NCBI GenBank assembly: GCA_033675265.1
Contig: JAUJYZ010000684.1
Span: forward strand, 62,001 to 126,000
Source: Actinostola sp. cb2023
Taxonomy: Eukaryota; Cnidaria; Anthozoa; Actiniaria; Actinostolidae
Length of the DNA: 64,000 bases
Direction of reading: 5' to 3'
The notes under the pieces are model-generated. The model made no database searches, was not told the DNA's origin, and saw only the letters and a program-made list of their open reading frames with translations. This document shows, in pieces, positions 27,001 to 39,000 of this stretch (its first letter is position 1; each line of letters starts with the position of its first letter). Both the position numbers and the translations under genes were made by a program.

Positions 27001-30000
27001 ATCACGTGGAAAAAAGGTGTGACGACCCTAGAGGCTCATGGGAACCTAACGTATACCATCAGCAATGCTAAGGTGTCGGACAGCGGTATCTACACGTGTA
27101 CGGCCAGCAATATCAAGGGTTTTGACTTTAGGACTTCTAATGTTACAATTGTTGGTATGTAGAAAGTGTTACATGTAATATATGCCTTGTTGCATGCGCG
27201 CGCACTTAAAGTCGTGTAGGATGTAGTTTTTTTCCCCTTGATTTCTGTTCTGTTGTTGTTGTTGTTGTTGTTGTATTGTTATTGATGATGTTGATGATGA
27301 TGTTCTGTTTGTCGTCGTTGTTGTTGATTATGTGGAAGATGACAATGATGATCGATGATGATGTTGCTCATGGTGGAGGAAGTTGTTGTTAAGTTGTTGT
27401 TGGTGGTGGTGGTGGTGGTGATGGTGGTGGTTGAACTTTGTTGTTTAGGAGTTGTTTGCTCATATGCGGTGATGGAAGTTGGCGGTGGTGGTGTTATATT
27501 GAGTTGTTTTAAGTTTTGCTCATATGGCGGTGATGGGTGGTGGTGGCGGTGGTGGTGGTGGTTATATTGTGGTTCTGGCTTTAAGTTATGGTGGTGGTGG
27601 TGGTGGTGGTTATTGGTGGTGGTGGTGGTGGTGGTGGTGGCGGTGGTGGTGTTATATTGATTTCTTGCTTTAAGTTCCTGTTGTGGTTATTGGTGGTGGT
27701 GGTGGTGGTGGTGATTGAATGCTGTTGTTTAGGTGGTGGTGTTTTGGTGTTGTTTGTAGTTGTTGTTGTTGTTTGTAGTTATTGTTGTTGTTGGTGTTAT
27801 AACGTATTCTCTCGATTTTGTATCTCGTACAGCACCCAGTGTACCAATAATCAAAACAGCACCTAACGACATCAGCGTCCTACGTCTTGAGTCTATAGAC
27901 AGCGATGTCGGTAAATCCATCTCTACCTTGTCTGGTAACGCCATCCTACTAACCTGTAACGCAACAGGAGTGCCGTCCCCCTCGTTACAGTGGTATAAGA
28001 ACGATGTAAGAATCAATAACACGAGTAGTATTCTCAACATTAAGTCTGCAAAGCCAGGAGATTCAGCTATCTATTCGTGTGTTGCTGAGAACCTAGCTGG
28101 GATGACAAAAGCAAGCACAAATCTAACGATATTGGGTAAGCTATAGAAAGAACATCGTTTAGTCTGATAATACTCCAGTTTCGAGTTATTCAGACACCGC
28201 TGTACTCCTTGACAAAAGACGCGTTTGCTCAGGCTTAGCCTCAATCCAGAGAATAACCCGTGGAATTTAAAATAGTTTCTATTGTTGCAGTCAAAACACT
28301 TTTTCGCGTTCTCGTCGGTATTTGTGAATAATTTACACTGAATCGAGGCCAAGGCTGAGCAAATGCGTCTTCTGTCACGTCGTACAGCGGTGTCTAACAA
28401 CTCGAAACTGGAGTATTGATGTTTTTTCAATACAATGTATTCGTTCACGCGCGATATATTTCTCTTCAATAATTTGTTGTCGTTCACGCATTGGGTTTCC
28501 TGTGGCAATGACGTCATAAATGTTATCCATTAAATGTAATTTCATTAGCTAGTTCCATGATCCTTTACGTCAATAAATCATGGGTTTGGTGAACGCTGTG
28601 AATCATGGGTAAATCTCAATATGTCTATATGATCGACTATTTATGTGAATGAGGATCATTAATGTTGCTGTTATATTTCAGTGGGAAAGGCTCCAACTAT
28701 CATAACTACAACTGAGATCAAGACTGAAATCACTCAAATTGGATACATCGTTGCTAAGGTCGGTGGTGTCATCAACACGTTGCTAAGCTCCAATGTAGAA
28801 ATCACGTGCCAGGCCAGCGGTTTTCCCCAACCTAACGTCACGTGGTATAAAGACGTCCTTGAAGTCCGTAAAGATCCAACGATCATGATGAACAAGCAGG
28901 GGACGCTGATGTTTGTGAGTTTGGCGCTGCGGAGAGCTGGCACGTACAAGTGTGTTGCTACTAATCCTCTTGGATCGACGTCAGCATCGACTGTACTCAA
29001 CGTCAAAGGTAACAATAAACTATTCTTTTTTTTCTTCTTCTTTTTTTAAAAATTTTTTAAAAAAAATGTTTCTTCTTTTTTTAAAAATAAATTATTCTTT
29101 TTTTTTCTTCTTCTTTTTTTAAAAATAAATTATTCTTTTTTTCTTCTTCTTTTTTTAAAAATAAATTATTCTTTTTTTCTTCTTCTTTTTTTAAAAATAA
29201 ATTATTCTTAGTGTCGCAAAGGATTACTGGGTAAAATATCCAGCCGCCATCTTGCCCAGTTCGTTGACTGTATTATTTAACCCACAGGTCTTAAGCATCC
29301 CTTCATAAACAGTAGTCGAGGAGTCATTAAGAATCTCGAGACACGACGTTTTCAAAGAATTCATATCGGGCAAGACCTGACTGTGCTGTCAGACGTCAAC
29401 GTTTCTATTACTTGTCCCTCGGGCGGAATCCCGATTCCCGAGGTAACATGGAAGCGAGGCGATGCTCAGCTTGGTCCCGGTGGACGATTTGGTGTTAGTA
29501 AACGGGAATTGAATATTAGCAATGTCGTGACGGGGGATACTGGACGGTATGTCTGCCTTGTTAACAACGTGATGGGACAGATATCACATGGATCGAATCT
29601 GAATGTTCTTGGTGAGTAGGATATTGCAATAATTCTACACAAAAAGCCCAACAATTTATATCCGAGGCCATTGTTAAAAATAACAAGATATTATGCGCGC
29701 GTCATTTTGGTGGGTTCCCTGTGGTAGAGCGCGCGGGCTCCCTGTGGTATTTCGCCTACGTGCGTTTGTTTCTACCTTTACATTCAATAGCCACAGTAGA
29801 AATAGTTGGGCTGCCTGTGTAATTATATAGACGCAAGTGGACTATAATGATGTTATTCTCGTTGTCTTTTTTTCGCTCGATCTACTTGCTGTAGCTATAA
29901 ATATTATTGTTTGTCTGTCTGTCTGTCTGTCCGTCCATCTGTCTGTCTGTCTGTCCGTCCATCTGTCTGTCTGTCTGTCCGTCCATCTGTCTGTCTGTCT

Positions 30001-30013
30001 GTCTGTCCGTCCA

Positions 30014-30051
<38 letters not shown>

Positions 30052-33000
30052 CATCTGTCTGTCTGTCTGTCCGTCCGTCTGTCTGTCTGTCCGTCCATCT
30101 GTCTGTCTGTCTGTCCGTCCATCTGTCTGTCTGTCTGTCTGTCCGTCCATCTGTCTGTCTGTCTGTCCGTCCGTCCATCTGTCTGTCTGTCTGTCCGTCC
30201 ATCTGTCTGTCTGTCTGTCCGTCCATCTGTCTGTCCTTCCGTACTCTTTTAAACTCAGCTTTCCTGAAAAGTAATTGATGAAATCCTGAGTATAATAAAG
30301 TTCATTCATTCATTCATTCTGTCTGTCTGTTTGACCGTCTGTCTGTCTGCCCGTCGGTCCGTTTGTCTGTCCGTTTTCTTTATTTCTTCTAATATATACC
30401 TTCCTTATACGTCTTTTGTTTATTTAACTCCGTTATCGACTCCATATTTATTGACCACATTGTCAGATCCTGTTAAACCAATCATCCATCAAAAGTATCA
30501 AGCCGTAAAGATCACTCGAAGAGAACCCGTCCAAGCCAGCATCGGTTCTAAAATTACCACAATCCCTGGTAACAAGCTGACGCTGACCTGTAATGTTAGC
30601 GGGCTCCCCAAACCCAAGATCACGTGGAAGAGGAACGAACTGTTAGCGCAAGTTGGCGGGTCAACGTACGTTGTACCGTCGCTCCAAACGTCAGACACCG
30701 GAGTCTATACGTGTTTTGCCAGTAACTTGGTTGGACAAATGACCGCGACTTCACACGTTATTGTCCTAGGTAATGATCATTTGTGTTTGGTTGTTTGTTC
30801 GCTCTTAATAACAACGCGTGTATAGCTCAAAGTACCGCGGACACACGGAGCAACATTGCGCTTAATAGGTACGGTTTCAGCGTGTGTCCACCTCTGCAAG
30901 TTTTTGCTCACAATGTTGCAACAATGTTGCCGGCCCTAAATCGTGTGCAATGTTGCATCGTGTGTCTGTAGTTGCTAGAATTGTAAACTGACGTTTCGTT
31001 CTTCACTGACGATGTATTTTCGATATCTGATTTCTGGCCAAGTGCTTGTAAGCTCGGGTATTTAAAACATTGTTTAAACTTAGGGTGCGTTCGATTGACC
31101 TTATTCCAGAATAGGAATACACAGAATAACATCCCTAAGTCGCTGTCACACTACTACTGTTCACTGTAAAATAAAACGATTCCTTGTTGTATCATAATAA
31201 AGTTACAAGGAACAGTTTGGAATTTTAAATGTGCTGAAATAAAAGCATCCAAGTGTTTATTCCGTGTATTCCTATTCTGGAATAGAGTCAATCGAACGCA
31301 CCGCACCCTAAGAGGAAACACATTGTGAAGTTATTACCAAACAACCAATGTCGTTCGTGTTTAACCTAGGCCAATTAATTCCTTATTTGGCAACGAAATT
31401 CCATATTTGGTAGCGAAATTCTATATTTGGTAATGAGATTCCATATTTGATAACGGAATTCCATATTTGGTGACGAGATTCCTTATTTGGTAACGGGATT
31501 CCATATTTGGTAACGAGATTCCATATTTGGTAATGAGATTCCATATTTGATAACGGGATTCCATATTTGGTGACGAGATTCCTTATTTGGTAACGGGATT
31601 CCATATTTGGTAACGAGATTCCATATTTGGTAACGAGATTCCTTATTTGGTAACGGGATTCCATATTTGGCAACGAGATTCCGTATTTGGTAACGAATTC
31701 CATATTCCATATTTATCGTGCGTTTTGGCTCGTATGTAAGGGCAACCTCATCCCACACTACGACGTAAAATAATTGATTGATTGGTAACGACATTCCATA
31801 TTTGGCAACGACATTCCATATTTGGCATTTTGCTATTGTTTTCTCAGGTCGTCTCCAATTTCCTAAAATACACGGCCAACCTTTGTTCAAACACATTTAC
31901 TGACACACTCCCAGTTAATTAGATATTCTAACGTATTACTTTATCTAGCTGGCAGTATTACTGACACACTCCCAGTTAATTAGATATTCTAACGTATTAC
32001 TTTATCTAGTTGGCAGTAAGCCTGAAATAATCACCCCGCGAACCAACGTCATAGCAATTGAAGGAGAAAACGAAGTCAGTGTAGATGTTGGCGGTAACGT
32101 AACGACGATAGTAGGCACAGGGGTGGAGATACGCTGCAAAGTAAAAGGAGTGCCACACCCTTCAGTGTCATGGATACAGAATGGCTCTCTTGCCGAGTTG
32201 ACGTCTGTTCGCTTCATCAACAAGAACACCAAAGCCTTGACTCTACTCGGTGTTACGTTGGATGACATTGGTTTCTACATGTGTTTTGGCTAATAATACA
32301 TTTGGACTCGTGTCACAGACTACACATATTAAAGTATTTGGTAGGTATATATCAGGGGCGTAGGCAGGGGGAGGTCACAGGGTGACTGTGACCCCCCTGC
32401 CTCTGGGTCTATACTCTTTAAATTTATATGTTTGAGGAGGGGAGGGGGGGATTTGGTGGTGAACGATATGGAGTGTGACCCTCCCCCCCCCCCGAATGGA
32501 AAATCCTGGCTACGCACCTATATATACTCATTAAACGGACAAAACTTTTGTCGCATTCCAGCAAACTTTGTCAGACGTAAATGACGGGGCCAAAACAAAC
32601 ACCTATTTCTCCAGTGCGTCCTCCCCTACCCACAGCCTCGTCTCCACGTCAGACCCATTAACGCACTAATTACCCAGGTTTGGTGATAAATACTAGTCAG
32701 CCTTCGTGATACTACAGTGCTGCTCGTGGGTGTAACGTTACTTTGTTTGAGGGGTCAACAGCACAGACTTATATAACTAACTATTGACAGACAATCTACT
32801 CAAGTATATAGCTTATGCACTAGTGGCTCGGTGAATGGGGATGAGTGAAAGGAGAGGGGACGAAAGGACAGAGGATTAACAAGAAGGAAAAGAAATTGAG
32901 ATTCTATTCTTTCCTCTTCCCTTCTTTCTGCCCATCCCCTCGAGCCGCTACACTACACCTTAATTATTTAAAACGTGTTTCCTCTTTTTCTAGCCGCCAA

Positions 33001-36000
33001 AGGGCCGGTCATACGCTTCTTCAAGCGTCAAATCGAGGACTACGACCGCGTCAGCTTTGAGTTAACGATAGGAGACAGTCTGAAAGCGCTGATTGGTTCG
33101 TCTGTCACCATTAAGTGCAACGCCACAGGGAACCCACCACCACAAATAACCTGGACCAAGTCAGGTTCACCGATACGCAAGACAGTTCCAATCAAAGTTA
33201 TTGACAACGCGTTGACAATCTACAGTGCCACGTGGTCTGATACTGGGGAGTACGAATGTCTGGCAGTGAACGCGGCTGGCTCTGATAAGAAGACCACGTT
33301 TCTCAAGTTCATCCGTAAGTCAATTATGCACCGTTTTGTCTAATGCTCAGGTAATGTACTGTGAGAGGGGTGGAGGAAGAAGGAAGAAGTCTTACCTGCT
33401 ATATACGCAAAGTGACTTACGTCAAAGTGACTTACGTCAAAGTGACTTACGTCAAAGTGACTTACGTCAAAGTGACTTACGTCAAAGTGACTTACGTCAA
33501 AGTGACTTATGTAAAAGTGACTTTTGTCAAAGTGACTTACATCAAAGTGGCTTGCGTCAAAGTGACATACGTCAATGTGACTTACATCAAAGTGGCTTGC
33601 GTCAAAGTGACTTGCGTCAAAGTGACTTACGTCAATGTGACTTGCGTCAATGTGACTTACGTCAATGTGACTTGCGTCAAAGTGACTTACGTCAATGTGA
33701 CTTGCGTCAATGTGACTTACGTCAATGTGACTTGCGTCAATGTGACTTGCGTCAAAGTGACTTACGTCAATGTGACTTGCGTCAATGTGACTTACGTCAA
33801 AGTGACTTACGTCAATGTGACTTGCGTCAAAGTGACTTACGTCAATGTGACTTACGTCAATGTGACTTACGTCAATGTGACTTACGTCAATGTGACTTAC
33901 GTCAATGTGACTTACGTCAAAGTGACTTATGTCAAAGCCAGCATTATCTAATGCTCCATTCAGATCGAGGCCTAAACATATTTTAAAGTGGTTTCACGAA
34001 ACAGGTTTAGAACTGAAATGAGCTACAAACGCTACAGAACCTTTGGTACAAAACTGACTGGTTATCTTGCACAGTACTAGTGCAAATTCCAGGTTGATGG
34101 TTTTGCAGCAAACCACACTGTACTAAAAGTATATTACAGCTTCTGAGAAAAGTATTTACAAGTTTTCAGATAAAACTCTCGGTATTTTTAATTCTTTGAA
34201 AATGTTGTGGCGCAAATCTAGAAATGCCTCCATTTTCCTTTAGCTTACGTCACGTCGATCATTCACGCGTGCGCACACGTTATTCACCGCTGTCTCTGTC
34301 TCCTTTCTAATCACAAGTTTGTGTTCTAGCTCCTGAAAAACCTGTCATCCACCAAAACGCGAGTGTCATCGAAAGTTACAAAAGAAAGCCCGTTTCCATG
34401 GTAATAGGTAGTACCCTCAAAACTCTGACCCAGACTCCCATCACCATCAACTGTAGCGCGTCTGGTATTCCTACACCGTCGTACACCTGGACCCAGAACG
34501 GCGCTCCGATTGTGACGTCAAACAACTTGGAAATTTCGCGAGGTGGCAAGCAGTTGACGATGCGTAATGTGACTCTAGATGATTCTGGGATGTATGGTTG
34601 CACTGCGAGTAACAAGGCTGGTATAGACACTGCGAGTGCACCGATTTTGTTGCTCGGTGAGTCATAAAATTATACACGAACGTTCTTTATTAGGTCGATT
34701 TAAGGGGGTGGTCGAGTTACGGAGGTTTTTACTGAACTGAGCCTGGAATTGGTCGCACTAACGAGATGGTCGCATTAGGGAGGTTTTGCCAGATAGAACA
34801 TTGGTCGCACTAACGAGATGGTCGCATTAGGGAGGTTTTGCCAGATAGAACATTGGTCGAACTAACGAGATGGTCGCATTAGGAAGGTTTTGCCAGATAG
34901 AACATTGGTCGCACTAACGAGATGGTCGCATTAGGGAAGTTTTGCCAGATAGAACATTGGTCGCACTAACGAGATGGTCGCATTAGGGAGGTTTTGCCAG
35001 ATAGAACATTGGTCGCACTAACGAGATGGTCGCATTAGGGAGGTTTTGCCAGATAGAACATTGGTCGAACTAACGAGATGGTCGCATTAGGAAGGTTTTG
35101 CCAGATAGAACATTGGTCGCACTAACGAGATGGTCGCATTAGGGAGGTTTTGCCAGATAGAACATTGGTCGCACTAACGAGATGGTCGCATTAGGGAGGT
35201 TTTTGCCAGATAGAACATTGGTCGCACTAACGAGATGGTCGCATTAGGGAAGTTTTGCCAGATAGAACATTGGTCGAACTAACGAGATGGTCGCATTAGG
35301 AAGGTTTTGCCAGATAGAACATTGGTCGCACTAACGAGATGGTCGCATTAGGAATGTTTTGCCAGATAAGGAACCCTAAATATTGGTCGCTCTAACGAGG
35401 TGATTGTATTCTGACTTTCTTTCAGAACCACTGCTTCCAATGATATTCTCTACTGACGAGAACATAGTCACGTGGTACGACCGACTGCCACTGTCAGCCC
35501 GCGTGGGAGGTAAAATAATCGCCCTCACTGGTACCCAGGTCACCCTTACCTGCAAAGTCCGTGGTTTTCCCGAGCCCACAGTGTCCTGGAGACGAGACGA
35601 CGACTCCAGTAAGCTCGAAACAGATGGCCAATACAAGTTGGCAAACAGGAGTCTTGTTATCTTCGCTGTGCAGCCTAGTGATAGTGGCAAGTACAGGTGT
35701 ATTGCTGGTAACCTGGCAGGAAATGTCCAGTCAGAGACCATGCTGCAAGTCATTGGTAAGTTGACCTTAGGCTTGAATATGTACATAGCCTGGGCGCTCA
35801 CTCTCTCCCCTTCGGAGCATAGTTTTTCGAAATTTTTCGCCTTAATAGATATTGCGCGGGCCGGGGAAGACTGGTGATAAGTATCGTTCATGATGTACTA
35901 TGGGAAGAAAATTATCCCTCCTTCTCTCCCCCTGTACCTACCTTTCCTCTCCTTTCTTGTCGCCCCCCCCCCCCCCCCCCCCCCCTATTGCATCTTCTAT

Positions 36001-39000
36001 CTCTTCCTCTATCCTCTATGTGATTACTTCACCCCGATTGCCAGCTCAGACAGCGCCGCGCACCATAATCTATGTGTAATGTGTATATAAACACACGAAA
36101 TAACCTTCTCAATATTTCAGACCCTCAAGAACCAGTAATTACGATTTCCGATAAAATCATCAGAACAGAAGATCGCTTCCCTGTTGTTGCTAGCATTGGC
36201 AACCGTATCATCGTTCTATCGGGTACCCCGGTATCTATCCGATGTCCTGTTAAAGGTATCCCTAAACCATCTGTGTCGTGGAGTACCGGGGGACGGTTCC
36301 TTCATCCAACCAAGGCTACCCTCGAGTTGAACAAGACAACTGTTGCCAGCAGTGGTGAATACACCTGTACGGCCATTAGTGCGATCGGTGGTGACGTTGC
36401 TTCTACTATACTATTAGTAACAGGTATTGTATTCCTCCCTTCCTCCCTTCCTCCCTTCCTCCCTTCCTCCCTTCCTCCCTTCCTCCCTTCCTCCCTTCCT
36501 CCCTTCCTCCCTTCCTCCCTTCCTCCCTTCCTCCCTTCCTCCCTTCCTCCCTTCCTCCCTTCCTCCCTTCCTCCCTTCCTCCCTTCCTCCCTTCCTCCCT
36601 CCCTTCCTTCCTCCCTTCTCCCTTCCTTCCCTTCCTCCCTTCCCCCTTCCTCCCTTCCTCCCTTCCTCCCTTCCTCCCTTCCTCCTCCCTCCTCCCTTCC
36701 TCCCCTCCCCCTTCCCCCCTTCCCCCCTTCCCCCCCTCCCCCCCCCTTCCCCCTTCCCTTCCTCCCTTCCTCCCTTCCCCCTTCCTCCCTTCCTCCCTTC
36801 CTCCCTTCCTTCCCCCCTTCCCCCCTTTTTCCCTTTTATCCCTTCCCCCTTCCCCCCTTCCCCCTTCCCCCTTCCCCCCTTCCCCCCTTCCCCCCTTCCC
36901 CCCTTCCCCCCTTCCCCCCTTCCTCCCTTTCTCCCTTCCTCCCTTTACCCCTTCCTATGTTCTTATCCTCTTTCCAATATTGATTATTTTCTCAGTTCCT
37001 TTCTCCATTCTTTGTTCCATTTATTCATTCATTCGAATTGTTTGCTGATATTCTTCCCAGATCCCATCAAGCCAACAATACAGATATCCGGTATTTCCAA
37101 AGTAATCGCAATAACCAACAAAACCCGGGTCACTGTTACCATCCCCGATAGTGTTACCGTGTTTACAGGGACAACCGTTCACATCAAGTGTCCCGCTATT
37201 GGCCTGCCGAAGCCTAAAGTCTCATGGGAAAAGGACGGCAAAACACTGCATAAAACATCGGTCAATAACACGCTTACAGTGAAACCTAACGAGAAATCGG
37301 CTGGTGGGGTATTTACGTGCGTGGCAGAGAACTCTGAAGGGGTTGTACGCGGCAGCTCCAAAGTTGATGTAGTTGGTGAGTGTTTATTGTGTAATGACTT
37401 GACTTGATTATTGATTATTGAGTGAATGCGTAACTTTGGCAAAATGGCGCCCGAAGTTGCCCAGAAACGTAAAGTCTAAAATCTAGAACGCTATTTCACT
37501 ATTACCGTCTCTACATAATAAAGTGTTACATTCCAAAAAACGCACGCTCGCTCCTGGCCGTGGTAAGTTATCTATCAAGTTTGCGTAAATTGCGATTCAA
37601 TGTCCAAAAGCAAGTATATTTAATTTACGCGGAATTTACACAGAAATATACACAGAATTTATACGGAATTTACGCAGAATTAATACTGAATTTACTCAGA
37701 ATTTACGCGGATTTTACACAGAAATATACATAGAGTCTATACGGAATTTACGCAGGAATTTACGCAGAATTTACGCGGATTTTACACAGAATTTATACGG
37801 AATTTACGCAGAATTTACATGAGATTTACACGAAATTTACGCAGAATTTATACGGAATTTACGCAAAATTTACACCTCTCAAAACCTTGAGTTTTTCCAA
37901 AGCAGGTTATTCGTTCTTTCTAATATTGCGAGAATGGTATTGTTCCCAAAAGGACGCAATTACCGCGACTATTCTCATTCCCCACTAATCTATTTAACGC
38001 GTATTTATTCCTACAGAACCTATTTACCCAAGTATTCAGTCCAAATCAGGTCTGGTTGACGCGCTTGATAAACCACAAACTATCAACGCGACAGTTGGTA
38101 TGAAGGTCAAAACCCTTACGATGACGTCAGTGATTCTCACGTGCCCCGCCACAGGAAGCCCAACCCCCGTCATCACATGGAGCAAGTCAGGAGAACTGAT
38201 TATTTCAGGGGAAAGGATTGCAGTGACGAACGATGGGGATCTTGTTCTCCAGAAGGGTCGTACTACTGATAGCGGGGATTATGTGTGTACTGCTAGTAGT
38301 GTAATAGGCAGGGTCACCGCTGTATCTACTATCATCATCATGAGTAAGTGTCCTCTCAAAATATTTATGATGATTATTTATTATTAGTCACGTGTTTCCA
38401 GTTTAGTTAGATTTGGACCACGTGTTGAAGAGAGCAAATCGAGCATGTCGTGGTGTCGCGCCAAACATTTTTAATGTTTTTCCCCTATTTAAACTTTGGC
38501 CAGCGTTTCCTTTCAGTTCTTATGGCTGGAAAATAGACGTGTCGTATTATGGCGGGAAACACTCGAAAAGTTTCTTTAATCCCATCGCTTGTTCCTGTGA
38601 AAAACCCATTCGTATTATGGCGGGAAACACTTCAATGGCTTTCTATGCATATTTCTTGTTATTTTGTGGCGCGAAGCACAATTTAAAAACACTTAAATGG
38701 TTTTCTGTTATTGTTTTATCGTACACAGACCCAACGCTTCCAGAGATTCTACGTTCGTCAGACTACGTCATCTGGTACGAACATCTTCCTTTCAAGAGCA
38801 AAATCGGAAACAACTTAACCACGATGAAAGGACGCAAACTGACCCTCATCTGCCCCGCTAGGGGTATGCCACGCCCTGAGATCACGTGGTACAGGGGTGG
38901 AGAAAAGATGCGAAATGAAGAAAATTACGTCATTAAGGGAGATACGCTGATTATCTGGGATCTTAGTGTGTTTGATACTGACCGGTATACCTGTGTCGCT

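Noticed and set aside
25998..27005. Minus-strand 335-codon frame rich in EEQKSRRA
   Set aside because: Reverse reading of the CTCTTCTG array and of the Ig25 exon; the frame crosses a supported plus-strand exon.
29842..30309. Cys-rich frame (CLSVCPSICLS) suggestive of a small secreted protein
   Set aside because: Translation of the CTGT/CCGT microsatellite in all frames.
33336..33986. 216-codon frame with RQSDLRQCDL repeats
   Set aside because: Caused by the 15-bp minisatellite, which is a multiple of three; begins inside an intron without an acceptor.
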